Made by a program: the position numbers and the translations under genes
Notes under the pieces: generated by a model
Database searches by the model: none
What the model saw: the letters and a program-made list of their open reading frames with translations, nothing else
Told to the model about the DNA's origin: nothing
Shown: piece by piece, positions 43,396 through 52,406 of the stretch
How positions within the stretch are numbered: position 1 is the stretch's first letter
Layout of the letters: each line of letters starts with the position of its first letter
Assembly: GCF_001895025.1 (NCBI RefSeq)
Contig: NZ_BCXI01000035.1
Location: forward strand, 1 to 64,000
Length of the DNA stretch: 64,000 bases
Origin: Rhodococcus zopfii NBRC 100606 = JCM 9919
Lineage (GTDB): Bacteria > Actinomycetota > Actinomycetes > Mycobacteriales > Mycobacteriaceae
Direction of reading: 5' to 3'

Positions 43396-44477
43396 CCGCG
43401 CAGCAGCGGCAACAACTGGTTGCCCTGGCGTTCGATCTCCCTCAGATACGGCGTGTCGGAGAGAACGAAATGCGTGATCCCGAGATCCTGGTATTTGAGA
43501 AGCGATTTCGCGACGTCCTCCGCGGAGCCGACCAGCCAGGTGGTAGCCGCGCCGCCACCTCCGAATTTGCCCGGTGCAGTGTAGAGGTTGTCGTCGAGGA
43601 CTTCCCCTCGCTCGGTGAGGTTCAGCAGCCGCCGCTGACCGACGGCGGTGCGGCGGTGCGGGTTGGCGCCCTCCGCGGCGCGTCCGCCCGGACCGTCCGG
43701 ATTGCGGGCGGCCATCTCCGCGACGGCGGCTTCCGCGTCGGCCCATGCCTGTTCGGTGGTGTCCCGGATGAATGTCGTGATGCGCAAACCGAATTCGAGC
43801 GGAGGATGCTCGCGCCCCACCTGTTCGCCGAGCGCTTCGAGACGATCGATACGTTCGCGGATATCGTCGAGAGGCTCACCCCAGAACAACTGGACGTCCG
43901 CCTCGGCCGCGGCGACGTGCTCGGCGGCCGCGGAGGCACCACCGAAATACAGCTTCGGGTGGCGCCGACCCGGCCGCGGCACGATTCGCGGTGACACCGT
44001 GGAGTTCTCGACTCGGAAGTGCTCGCCTCGGTAGGTCACGTTCTCCTCGGTCCACAGTCTGCGGACGAGCTGGAGGAATTCGCGGGTGCGGGCGTACCGG
44101 TCGGCCTGGTCGCCCTCGGCGTCGCCGTACGCTGCGAGATCGTCCTTGCCGGAGACGATGTTGATTCGCAGCCGGCCGCCGGTGAGGTGGTCGAGGGTGG
44201 CGGCCGACGCCGCGAGGTTGGCCGGCTGCCAGTATCCCGGCCGGATCGCGACGAGGGGCTCGAAGGTGGTTGTGCGGGCGGCGAGTGCGGTCGCGACGGT
44301 GAAGGTGTCCGGGCGCCCCCAGCCGGTGCCGATCAGGGCGCCGGTGAAGCCGTGCTTCTCCAGAGCCTGCGCGTGGGAGGTCAGCGTCTGCAGGCTGTTG
44401 TGGCCGTCGGTCGTGTCGTCGCCACGGTGCCCGGGATGGGTCTGATTTGGTATGTACCAAAGGAATTCGGAGCTCAT
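43392..44477 (-). CDS. FMNH2-dependent alkanesulfonate monooxygenase-like (LLM/SsuD family)
   Basis: A 361-residue luciferase-like monooxygenase. The N-terminus FLWYIPNQTHPGHRGDD, LDHLTGGRLRINIVSGKDDLAAYGD and KLYFGGASAAAEHVAAAEADVQLFWGE follow the SsuD pattern, which releases sulfite from alkanesulfonates using reduced FMN. Its place between a dehydrogenase-fold monooxygenase and a transporter agrees with organosulfur use. No flavin reductase gene is in the window, so FMNH2 must come from elsewhere. Confidence 0.87.
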   Translation of the reverse strand: MSSEFLWYIPNQTHPGHRGDDTTDGHNSLQTLTSHAQALEKHGFTGALIGTGWGRPDTFTVATALAARTTTFEPLVAIRPGYWQPANLAASAATLDHLTGGRLRINIVSGKDDLAAYGDAEGDQADRYARTREFLQLVRRLWTEENVTYRGEHFRVENSTVSPRIVPRPGRRHPKLYFGGASAAAEHVAAAEADVQLFWGEPLDDIRERIDRLEALGEQVGREHPPLEFGLRITTFIRDTTEQAWADAEAAVAEMAARNPDGPGGRAAEGANPHRRTAVGQRRLLNLTERGEVLDDNLYTAPGKFGGGGAATTWLVGSAEDVAKSLLKYQDLGITHFVLSDTPYLREIERQGNQLLPLLRG

Positions 44478-44508
44478 CAGTCTTCCTGATCGGTGTGAAC
44501 GGGCGCAC

Positions 44509-45618
44509 TCAGAGTGCGAGCCGGGCGAGTTGGACCTCGCGTACGTCGGTGGTCTGGCCCTGGACGAGGATGAAGAGGGCCGATCGGGCGTACAGCTGTG
44601 CGGTGTCGTCGAGGCGGATGCCGTGACCCGCGCGAGCGACGACGAGGGCTCTGGTCAACGTGGTCAACGCCTCTCCACAGGCGGCCTTCGTCGCGAGCCG
44701 TTCGTCGATCCGGTGTCGCCCGTCGCGGGACGCCAGTGCCTCGTCGGCCAGTGCGTACGCGTCGGTGCGCAGTTGCGCAACCCGAACGCGCCACACCGAT
44801 GCGACCTTGTTCGCCTGCGGATTCGACGACTGCTCGAGTTCGCGCAGAACGGCGTCGGCGAGACCGAAATGATGAGCCCGGGCGTCACCGGCAGTACCGA
44901 TGTCCTCGTTGCGCCAGTCGGCCAGGGGCTGGGTACCGATGACGTTGCCGTCCGGTACGGCGACGTCGTCGAGAACGACCCGCTCGGTTCGGCTTCCGCC
45001 GAGGGCACTGAGATTCAGGGGCTCGGCTCGGGTGCGGTCGTCGACCGGCACGAATGCGGTCACCACAGTGCGGGTGGACGGTTCGACGGCGGCGACGGTC
45101 AGCACGGAGTTCAGCCCCCAGCCGCTGACCCAGGACACGGTGCCGGAGAAGGTCCATCCGCTGGGAGTTCTTGTCGCGGTGATGAAATGGTCCGGAAACC
45201 GGCGGACGTCGCTGATCGCGGCGCCGAGCAGCACCCGGCCCTGTAGGATTTCGTAGCCGATGCCGGGCAGGGCGGAACCTTCGGCGAGAGTCTTGGCGAG
45301 CCGGCCGACGATCGGAGCGTGCTGTGCCCACACCAAGTAGGTGTTGAGGCAGGCCCCCGAGAGGATTTCGTGTAGCCGACGGTCACAGTCGCGGTTCAGC
45401 GCCGCACCCCCGAATTGCTCTGGTGCCACATGGTTGAGCAGGCCCAGTTGCGCAAAATCCGCGATCCGCTCCGCGCGGACGCCTTCGCGATCGGTCAGCA
45501 GCGCAGCCGGGCGCAGGATCGTGTCGGCGTAGTCGGCGATCCGTGACACGAACGGATGCTCGTCCGCGGCGGTTGCCCCCTGAGCCGCGGTCGGGGTGGT
45601 GACGCCGGAGACTGTCAT
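44509..45618 (-). CDS. Acyl-CoA dehydrogenase-fold flavoprotein (SfnB/DszC-like)
   Basis: A 369-residue protein with the acyl-CoA dehydrogenase fold (PFVSRIADYADTIL, FAQLGLLNHVAPEQFGG, WTFSGTVSWVSGWG). It lacks the catalytic base context of true acyl-CoA dehydrogenases and sits first in a three-gene unit with the SsuD-like enzyme and the MFS transporter, so a flavin-dependent monooxygenase or sulfur-acquisition oxidoreductase is likely. Start ATG 45618 is the best fit to the family; its ribosome binding site (GAGAGGA) is rather far. Confidence 0.75.
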   Translation of the reverse strand: MTVSGVTTPTAAQGATAADEHPFVSRIADYADTILRPAALLTDREGVRAERIADFAQLGLLNHVAPEQFGGAALNRDCDRRLHEILSGACLNTYLVWAQHAPIVGRLAKTLAEGSALPGIGYEILQGRVLLGAAISDVRRFPDHFITATRTPSGWTFSGTVSWVSGWGLNSVLTVAAVEPSTRTVVTAFVPVDDRTRAEPLNLSALGGSRTERVVLDDVAVPDGNVIGTQPLADWRNEDIGTAGDARAHHFGLADAVLRELEQSSNPQANKVASVWRVRVAQLRTDAYALADEALASRDGRHRIDERLATKAACGEALTTLTRALVVARAGHGIRLDDTAQLYARSALFILVQGQTTDVREVQLARLAL

Positions 45619-45730
45619 AGGAGCTCGGGATCCTCTCGGATGCGTTGTCGGGCAATGCCCGTGCCGTGAACGATGGATGCACGGATCAAGGTGGAAATTA
45701 GTGCGCAACAGGAATGTTCGACAGAGTTGA

Positions 45731-45778
45731 AATCACCGTGGCGCGAATCGGACTTGTAATCACAGTGACTCGAATCGA
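45731..45778. repeat. Two 21-base direct repeats in a divergent sulfur-gene promoter
   Basis: Positions 45731-45751 and 45758-45778 are 17/21 identical and start 27 bases apart. Each unit has AATCAC, a CAC-n-GTG dyad and an exact CGAATCG. They lie between the minus-strand SsuD-like unit (start 45618) and the plus-strand importer operon (45907), the expected site for a shared regulator of sulfur-source genes. The rest of 45619-45906 holds no gene. Confidence 0.6.
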
Positions 45779-45906
45779 TGACGGCCGGGTGCCCGGCTGC
45801 TTGGGTGGATGACGTGGCGCCGAACTCGCGGCGTGTACCGACATTTCCGACCGCCCGGTCGTCGAATGCGTCTTCCGTTCCGAATTACCGAGAAGGATGA
45901 GCACTG

Positions 45907-47544
45907 TTGTTCGCCAGGAAATTGCGTCGCGCAGCGATGTCGTCTGTGTCGGCCGTGGTAGTGGCGGTGTCCGTCGCCGCGTGTGGTGGTGGTACCTCGT
46001 CGTCGTCCGCCGACTCCGGCCCTCCGGTGTCCGGTGGCACGCTGACCTTCTACGATCCGGTCGAGTATGCGGCCTGGAAGCCGACGAACTCCCTCTGGTC
46101 CAACAGCCAGGTCACCAACAATCTGGCAGAGCGCCTCGTGTGGCAGGACCCGTCGACCGGCGATTTCAAGCCTTGGCTGGCCGAGTCGTACCAGGTCGGC
46201 GACGACCACCTCTCCTACACCTTCACGTTGCGTGAAGGTGTCACCTTCAGTGATGGAACGCCGCTCGATGCCGACGTGGTGAAACTGAACTTCGACCAGC
46301 ACGGCATCGGCGATCCCGGGCGTGGGATCACCAAGGATCCGTTCTGGGTCAACTACGCGGGCACCGACGTCCTCGACGAGCGCACCGTCGTGGTCCGGCT
46401 GTCCCAGCCGAATGCCGGTTTCATCCAGGTCCTGTCCAACTATCGGGCAAGCTCGATCCTCGGCAGGTCCACACTCGAACGTGACCTCAACGGACAGAGT
46501 GACCTGCGGAACTGGGTCGGCACCGGACCCTTCGTGGTCGAATCGGTCACAGGTACCAGCGGAGTCACCCTGAAGCGACGCGAGGGGTACAACTGGGCAC
46601 CCGAGGGCTCGGGGCACTCCGGTGAGGCATACCTGGAGCGCGTCGTCTTCAAGTCCGTTCCCGAAGCGGGCACCCGGGTCGGCGCACTGCAGTCCGGTGA
46701 GGCCCATATCGCCCGCAACATCGCGCCCTACGACGAGGAGACCGTGACTGCGGGCGGCGGCGTTCTGCTGGCGATCCCGGTTCAGGGCGAGACCAACGAC
46801 CTGACCGTCCAGCTCTTCGATCCGCAGTCGCCCGTCCAGGACAAGAACGTGCGCCTGGCGCTGCAGGCGGCGACGGACCGCCAGGAGATCAACGAGGCGG
46901 TGCTCTCCCAGAACTACGGCGTCCCGACCAGCGCGCTGGTCAGTGGTACACCCCTGAGAGGCGACGCGAGCAGCTACCTCACGTACGACCTTGACAAGGC
47001 GAATTCCCTTCTGGACGAGGCTGGTTGGAAGATCGGCGCGGATGGCATCCGGGAGAAGGACGGCGAACGGTTGACGTTCGACCTGCGTGTCGCGCCCTAC
47101 TACCAGGTGTCCCAGTCGGTCCTGGAGGTGCTGCAGTCGCAGTGGCGCAAGGCGGGCGTCGAGATCGAGATTACGAGGCCGTCCCTGACGGAGTACGAGT
47201 CGCAGCTGGCCTCCGCCCCGGACTTCTACTTCGCCCAGGGGCAGACCTCGACGGCCGAGCCCGGCGTGCTGTGGACCGCCTACGGCAGCGACCGTCAGAA
47301 CGTGACACGGAACGTCTCGCCGGACCGCACGCTCGAGGACCTGCTCGCCGCGCAGGCGGCCGAGTTCGATCCGAGCCGGCGCGAGGCGGCGCTGCAGGCG
47401 GTCGAGGACCGCATCTTCTCGGAGGGCTACTCGATTCCGCTGTACGACGAGACGCAGGTCTTCGGAATCGGCCCGAATGTGCACGGTTTCGTCACCGAGT
47501 CCACCGCACGGTCATGGCTGTACGACACCTGGATCTCACAGTAG
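45907..47544 (+). CDS. ABC transporter substrate-binding lipoprotein, oligopeptide/nickel type
   Basis: A 545-residue SBP_bac_5 protein. The signal peptide has a basic start (RKLRR), a hydrophobic core and the lipobox VAAC. The mature part shows GGTLTFYDPVEYAAWKP and YTFTLREGVTFSDGTPLDADVV, typical of DppA/OppA relatives. The TTG at 45907, nine bases after AGAAGGA, is chosen because the next ATG (45937) would lose the basic residues. It heads an operon with two permeases, a double ATPase and monooxygenases, so the ligand may be an organosulfur compound rather than a peptide. Confidence 0.92.
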   Translation: MFARKLRRAAMSSVSAVVVAVSVAACGGGTSSSSADSGPPVSGGTLTFYDPVEYAAWKPTNSLWSNSQVTNNLAERLVWQDPSTGDFKPWLAESYQVGDDHLSYTFTLREGVTFSDGTPLDADVVKLNFDQHGIGDPGRGITKDPFWVNYAGTDVLDERTVVVRLSQPNAGFIQVLSNYRASSILGRSTLERDLNGQSDLRNWVGTGPFVVESVTGTSGVTLKRREGYNWAPEGSGHSGEAYLERVVFKSVPEAGTRVGALQSGEAHIARNIAPYDEETVTAGGGVLLAIPVQGETNDLTVQLFDPQSPVQDKNVRLALQAATDRQEINEAVLSQNYGVPTSALVSGTPLRGDASSYLTYDLDKANSLLDEAGWKIGADGIREKDGERLTFDLRVAPYYQVSQSVLEVLQSQWRKAGVEIEITRPSLTEYESQLASAPDFYFAQGQTSTAEPGVLWTAYGSDRQNVTRNVSPDRTLEDLLAAQAAEFDPSRREAALQAVEDRIFSEGYSIPLYDETQVFGIGPNVHGFVTESTARSWLYDTWISQ

Positions 47545-47561
47545 GGGAGTGATCGTCAGCG

Positions 47562-48623
47562 ATGCGGAACTATGTCCTGAAACGGCTCGGGCAGGCGGTG
47601 CTGGTCCTGTGGGCGGCGTACACGCTGTCCTATCTGCTGCTCAGCGCGCTGCCGGGCGATGCGGTGACCAACCGGGTCCAGAACCCCGAGGCGCAGATCT
47701 CGCCGGAGTCGGCCCAGGCGCTGCTCGAGTACTACGGACTGGACCGGCCTCTGTGGGAACAGTATCTGGGCAGTCTGATCGCCGTTTTCGACGGTGATCT
47801 CGGATTCTCGCTCACCAACGGCACGTCGGTGACCGAACTGATCGGGGACGCGCTGCCGAGCACGCTGGCGTTGACCGGCCTGGCGTTGGTGTTCGGAATC
47901 GTCGTCGCCGCGGTTCTCGCGATCGTGATCAACTACGCGCCGTGGCGGTGGCTGCGCGGTGTCGCCGGTTCGATACCCGCATTGTTCGGTTCGGTCCCGA
48001 CATTCGTCGTCGGTGTGCTTGCTCTGCAGTTCCTTTCGTTCGGGCTTCACCTGATTCCGTCCACCGACGACGGCTCGTTCGTGGCGCTGCTGGCACCGGC
48101 GGCGACACTGGGGGCCCTGATCTCGGCGCCGCTGGCCCAGGTGCTGAGCACATCCATCGCCAGAGTCCGTGCGATGCCCTTCGTTCACGTCCTGCACGCC
48201 CGGGGTGCGAGCGAGAGCTACGCCTTCCGCCGGGGTGTCCTGCGGAACTCGTCGCTGCCGGTGCTCACGCTCCTGGGGCTCGCGTGCGGTGAACTCATCG
48301 CCGGGTCGGTGGTCACCGAAGCGGTCTACGCCCGACCGGGCCTGGGACAGCTGACGGTGAATGCCGTGAGCACCCAAGACCTTCCGGTTCTACAGGGTGT
48401 CGTCCTGGTCGCGACGGTGGCGTACGTGTCGGTCAATCTCGTGGTCGACCTGGCCTATCCGTTCATCGACCCGCGCATCCTCGTCGAGGGGAAGACGCGG
48501 CGTGTCCCCGCCGCCAGGATCCGTCGCAAGGTCCCGATCCCCGTCGTCATCGGACATCGGGAGACCGGTGTCGTCGCGGTTCCCGCCCCGCGTGAACTGT
48601 CGCTGGAGGTGTCGATGCCATGA
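47562..48623 (+). CDS. ABC transporter permease (DppB-like)
   Basis: A 353-residue permease with an N-terminal membrane helix (VLKRLGQAVLVLWAAYTLSY in part), the LLEYYGLDRPLWEQYLG periplasmic segment typical of DppB proteins, and the EAA loop around HARGASESYAFRRGVLRN. A C-terminal cytoplasmic tail of about 60 residues is longer than usual. It lies 17 bases after the binding-protein gene and overlaps the next by 4. Confidence 0.92.
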   Translation: MRNYVLKRLGQAVLVLWAAYTLSYLLLSALPGDAVTNRVQNPEAQISPESAQALLEYYGLDRPLWEQYLGSLIAVFDGDLGFSLTNGTSVTELIGDALPSTLALTGLALVFGIVVAAVLAIVINYAPWRWLRGVAGSIPALFGSVPTFVVGVLALQFLSFGLHLIPSTDDGSFVALLAPAATLGALISAPLAQVLSTSIARVRAMPFVHVLHARGASESYAFRRGVLRNSSLPVLTLLGLACGELIAGSVVTEAVYARPGLGQLTVNAVSTQDLPVLQGVVLVATVAYVSVNLVVDLAYPFIDPRILVEGKTRRVPAARIRRKVPIPVVIGHRETGVVAVPAPRELSLEVSMP

Positions 48624-49537
48624 CCATCACCCGAGACGAACACGATGCGACGACCGGCGATCGCAACGCCGGCGAGCCGGTGAGCACACTACGCGAGTCA
48701 CGGGTGCGGAGTGCGTCACGCCTGCTCGCCCGCAACTGGACGCTGGTGCCGGCGGTCGGTGTGTTCACCCTGGCAGTGCTGTGGGCGATCGTCCCGGGCG
48801 CCTTCACCGGTTTCGACCCGATCGCCATCGACAACGGCAGCAAGCTGCTGCCACCGTCCGCCGAGCACTGGTTCGGCACCGACCTGCTGGGACGAGATCT
48901 CTACGCGCGCACCGTATACGGAGCGCGGGCATCGTTGCTGGGCGCGAGCATGGCCGTCGCCGTCGCGGTCGCGGTCGGCTCGGCGCTCGGTGCCGTCGCG
49001 GGATGGTTCGGGGGCGGTACCGACAGCGTGATCATGCGGCTGATCGATGTGGTTCTCTCGATCCCGGGATTCCTGCTCGCCATTACGATCGTCGTGCTGT
49101 ACTCCGCGACGGTCGGCAGCGCCGGACTCGTTCCCGCCGCGATCGCCGTCGGACTGACGTCGGCGGCCACGTTTGCCCGGCTGATCCGTTCCGAGGTGCT
49201 CGCGGTGCGGACCAGCAACTACGTCGAGGCCGCGACCACCAGCGGTGCATCGACCGCGACGATCCTGCGCCGCCATGTCATCCCGAACTCCCTCGCTCCC
49301 ACGGTGTCGCTGATCGCACTGCAGCTGGGCATCGCGATCATCTGGATCGCGTCGCTGAGCTTCCTCGGTCTGGGTGCTCAGCCGCCGGATCCCGAATGGG
49401 GACTGCTGGTTTCGGATGGCCGCAAATACATCGCGACCCGGGGATGGCTGACGCTCTATCCGGCACTGACGATCGTCGCGGTCGTGCTGTCCACCAACCA
49501 CATCTCTCGGCACCTCGTGAAACGGAGCGAACGATGA
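48620..49537 (+). CDS. ABC transporter permease (DppC-like)
   Basis: A 305-residue permease. HWFGTDLLGRDLYARTVYGAR is the family signature for the DppC subunit, and the EAA loop is AATTSGASTATILRRHVIPN. ATG 48620 overlaps the previous stop. It forms the channel with the DppB-like subunit. Confidence 0.93.
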   Translation: MTITRDEHDATTGDRNAGEPVSTLRESRVRSASRLLARNWTLVPAVGVFTLAVLWAIVPGAFTGFDPIAIDNGSKLLPPSAEHWFGTDLLGRDLYARTVYGARASLLGASMAVAVAVAVGSALGAVAGWFGGGTDSVIMRLIDVVLSIPGFLLAITIVVLYSATVGSAGLVPAAIAVGLTSAATFARLIRSEVLAVRTSNYVEAATTSGASTATILRRHVIPNSLAPTVSLIALQLGIAIIWIASLSFLGLGAQPPDPEWGLLVSDGRKYIATRGWLTLYPALTIVAVVLSTNHISRHLVKRSER

Positions 49538-51147
49538 GCCAGAGCCCGGTGTTGTCCGTGAGCGGCTTGACCGTCGGTTACCGCACCGGCGGGAAGCTCC
49601 GGCCCGTGCTGCACGACGTGACGTTCGACGTCGGCGCCGGTCAGGTGCTCGCCCTGGTCGGCGAATCCGGGTCGGGCAAGACCACAACCGGACACGCCGT
49701 CCTGGGCTTACTCCCCGACAACGGTGAGGTGATCGCGGGGTCGATCACGTACCAGGGCCAGGACCTCACCACACTGGGTCCGAAGGGGTGGCGTGACCTG
49801 CGTGGCCGGTCGGTGAGCCTGATCCCGCAGGACCCGACGGTTTCCCTGGATCCGGTCCGCCGGGTCGGCCACCAGGTGGAGGACGTCCTGCGGTTGCACA
49901 CCGACCTCGACGCCGACGCCCGCCGTGAGCGGGTTCTCGACCTGTTCGAACTCGTCGGTTTCACCGATGCCGAGCGTCGCTACCGCCAATACCCCCACGA
50001 GCTGTCCGGTGGAATGCGGCAACGGGTCCTGGTGGCTGCCGCGGTCGCCACCGGCCCCGATCTCATCGTCGCCGACGAACCCACGTCGGGTCTCGACGCG
50101 ACCGTGCAGAAGCAGGTTCTCGACCTGATCGACAATCTCCGGGCGAGATCGTCGACGAGCATCGTGCTGGTGACCCACGATCTCGGTGTCGCCGCAGACC
50201 GATCCGATGTCATCGGCGTCATGCAGGACGGCCGCCTCGTGGAGGCGGGCGCGACAGCCGAGATCCTCGCGAACCCCCGTCACCCCTACACGCAGCGCCT
50301 GCTGGCCAGCGTGCCGTCGCGGAGGACCACGCGGGCCAGGAAGCCGGCGGTCCCGGAGGTCCGGGACACCGTCATCGAAGTGTCCGACCTCCGTAAGGAA
50401 TTCGACGACATTCCGGCGGTCGACGGCATCTCGTTCCAGGTGCGGCAGGGCGAGACCTTCTCGATCGTGGGGGAGTCGGGCAGCGGCAAGTCGACCACCG
50501 CGCGCATCCTCACCGGGCTGACCTCGGCCACGTCGGGACGGGTGTCGGTCCTCGGCACCGATGTGACCGGGCTGAGCCGCCGCGAGTTCCGGCCGTTGCG
50601 ACGCAACGTTCAGTTCGTCTACCAGAATCCGTACTCGTCCTTCGATCCGCGGTTCAGCGTCTTCGACGTCGTCGAGGAGCCGTTGCGATCGTTCCAGGAG
50701 GGGCGCCGGGAGCGGCGGGGCAACGCCGAACGTGTGGCAGCGGCCCTGGAGGCGGCGGCCCTGCCCGCGGACTTCGCCCGACGGCACCCGCGGGAGCTCT
50801 CCGGCGGGCAGCGACAGCGCGTCGCGATCGCCCGTGCGCTGGTTCTGGAGCCCAAGGTGGTGTTGCTGGACGAACCCATCTCCGCACTCGACGTCTCGGT
50901 CGCCGCGCAGATCCTGGAACTGTTGCAGAAGCTGCAGGACGATCTCGAGTTGACCTACGTCTTCATCTCCCACGACCTGGCGGTCGTCGCCGCGATCTCC
51001 GACCGTGTCGCAGTGATGCGCAACGGTCGCATCGTCGAACAGGGCACCGCGGACGAGATCTTCTCCGCTCCCCGGGACGAGTACACGATCGCCCTGCTCG
51101 ACGCGGTCGCCGGCCGTGACCTGACCACCATCGGAGGACCTTCATGA
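49534..51147 (+). CDS. ABC transporter ATPase, fused DppD-DppF-like
   Basis: A 537-residue tandem ATPase. Domain 1: [33 protein letters not shown]. Domain 2: GESGSGKST, LSGGQRQR, VVLLDEPISALD, ISHD. Both sites look active. It starts at ATG 49534, overlapping the DppC-like stop; the long upstream part of the frame is not coding. Fused ATPases of this type are common in actinobacterial oligopeptide-class importers. Confidence 0.94.
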   Translation: MSQSPVLSVSGLTVGYRTGGKLRPVLHDVTFDVGAGQVLALVGESGSGKTTTGHAVLGLLPDNGEVIAGSITYQGQDLTTLGPKGWRDLRGRSVSLIPQDPTVSLDPVRRVGHQVEDVLRLHTDLDADARRERVLDLFELVGFTDAERRYRQYPHELSGGMRQRVLVAAAVATGPDLIVADEPTSGLDATVQKQVLDLIDNLRARSSTSIVLVTHDLGVAADRSDVIGVMQDGRLVEAGATAEILANPRHPYTQRLLASVPSRRTTRARKPAVPEVRDTVIEVSDLRKEFDDIPAVDGISFQVRQGETFSIVGESGSGKSTTARILTGLTSATSGRVSVLGTDVTGLSRREFRPLRRNVQFVYQNPYSSFDPRFSVFDVVEEPLRSFQEGRRERRGNAERVAAALEAAALPADFARRHPRELSGGQRQRVAIARALVLEPKVVLLDEPISALDVSVAAQILELLQKLQDDLELTYVFISHDLAVVAAISDRVAVMRNGRIVEQGTADEIFSAPRDEYTIALLDAVAGRDLTTIGGPS

Positions 51148-52406
51148 CCATTGCGCACCCCCACACACCGGCACCGGCAGCGGACGCCGGGCAACCGGCC
51201 ACCCTCGACGAGGCCCTGGTCCGGATCCGGCTGATCCTCGCGGAACTCGCCGAGGGCGCGGGCGAACGCGATCTGTCCGGTGAGCATCCGTACGAGCTGG
51301 TGCAGCGCCTGGCGGACGCCGGCTTCGGACGCCTGCGGGTGCCCCGCGAGTTCGGTGGTTTCGACGTCGACCTGCCGACGCTGGTCGGTCTGCTCGCGGA
51401 GGCCGGTGAGGCGGACTCGAACGTCACGCAGATCTGGCGCGGGCATTTCACCACCACCGAGATCCTGCGCAGGGAAGCCGACCCCGACGTCCGACGCACG
51501 TGGCTTGCAAAGGTGGTGGAGGGCGCGGTCTTCGGGAACGCGCAGTCCGAGCCGTCGGCGCAGGTCGCCGCCCTCGAGTCCGGCGACGGCTGGGGGCCGC
51601 TCACCACCACGGTCCGGCGCACCGAGACCGGCGAACGGCTGGTCTCCGGTTCCAAGTTCTACTCGACGGGCGCCCGGTTCGCCGACTACATCCGCGCCGC
51701 CGTCTCCGACGGCGAGGGCGGACGCACCTTCGTCGTCATCCCGGCCCGGCATCCCGGGGTGGTTCACATCGACGACTGGGACGGGATCGGGCAGCGGCAA
51801 ACAGGTAGCGGAACAACAATTTTCACCGACGTTCCGGTCGAGGACCACGGGGAGGTCGGCCGGGAAGTGGAGGCGTTGCGCGGGCTGGACTCGTTCGTGC
51901 AGATCGTGCACCTGGCGAATCTCGTCGGCATCGCACGCAGCGTTGTCGCCGAGACGATCGACGTCGTGCGGGCGCGGACACGCACGAGCCGCCACGCCCT
52001 GGCACAGGAGGCCACCGCCGATCCCGATGTACTCGCAGTCATCGGAGATCTCCACGTGCGCAGGCGGACCGCGGAGGCACTACTCGCGCACGCCGCGGCG
52101 CAACTGGAAGCCGCGTATGCCTCGGGAACGGAGGAAGCCTACGTCGACGCCTACGTCGAGACGTCGGCCGCGCAGCGGGGAGTCATCGAGGCGGTACTCG
52201 ACGCCGCGACTCGGGCATTCGACGCCGGTGGGTCGTCCACGGCCCGGTCCGGCGTCCACCTCGACCGGCACTGGCGCAACGCGCGCACCCTGGCATCGCA
52301 CAACCCTGTCGTCTACAAACCCCGGGTCATCGGGGACTACCTCGTCAACGCACATGGTCCGGTGTCGGGTTACTACGCAGGCCGGACCGGAAGGACACAG
52401 TCGTGA
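51144..52406 (+). CDS. DszC-like flavin-dependent monooxygenase (acyl-CoA dehydrogenase fold)
   Basis: A 420-residue protein with acyl-CoA dehydrogenase architecture. The C-terminal DRHWRNARTLASHNPVVYK motif is that of DszC/SfnB-type flavin monooxygenases, which oxidise sulfur (or similar) compounds with reduced flavin instead of dehydrogenating CoA esters. GNAQSEPS in the flavin-binding region fits. ATG 51144 overlaps the transporter ATPase stop. It precedes an LLM monooxygenase with a 4-base overlap; the pairing of one of each type recalls the dsz pathway. Confidence 0.85.
   Translation: MTIAHPHTPAPAADAGQPATLDEALVRIRLILAELAEGAGERDLSGEHPYELVQRLADAGFGRLRVPREFGGFDVDLPTLVGLLAEAGEADSNVTQIWRGHFTTTEILRREADPDVRRTWLAKVVEGAVFGNAQSEPSAQVAALESGDGWGPLTTTVRRTETGERLVSGSKFYSTGARFADYIRAAVSDGEGGRTFVVIPARHPGVVHIDDWDGIGQRQTGSGTTIFTDVPVEDHGEVGREVEALRGLDSFVQIVHLANLVGIARSVVAETIDVVRARTRTSRHALAQEATADPDVLAVIGDLHVRRRTAEALLAHAAAQLEAAYASGTEEAYVDAYVETSAAQRGVIEAVLDAATRAFDAGGSSTARSGVHLDRHWRNARTLASHNPVVYKPRVIGDYLVNAHGPVSGYYAGRTGRTQS

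Noticed and set aside
45897-46235. 112-codon ORF with a good ribosome binding site starting near the binding-protein gene
   Set aside because: It is out of frame with the lipoprotein gene, has no family features, and the TTG start at 45907 uses the same ribosome binding site.
48397-49533. Long N-terminal extension of the double-ATPase reading frame
   Set aside because: It overlaps the two permease genes, has no domain, and ATG 49534 gives the normal ATPase start with a 4-base overlap.
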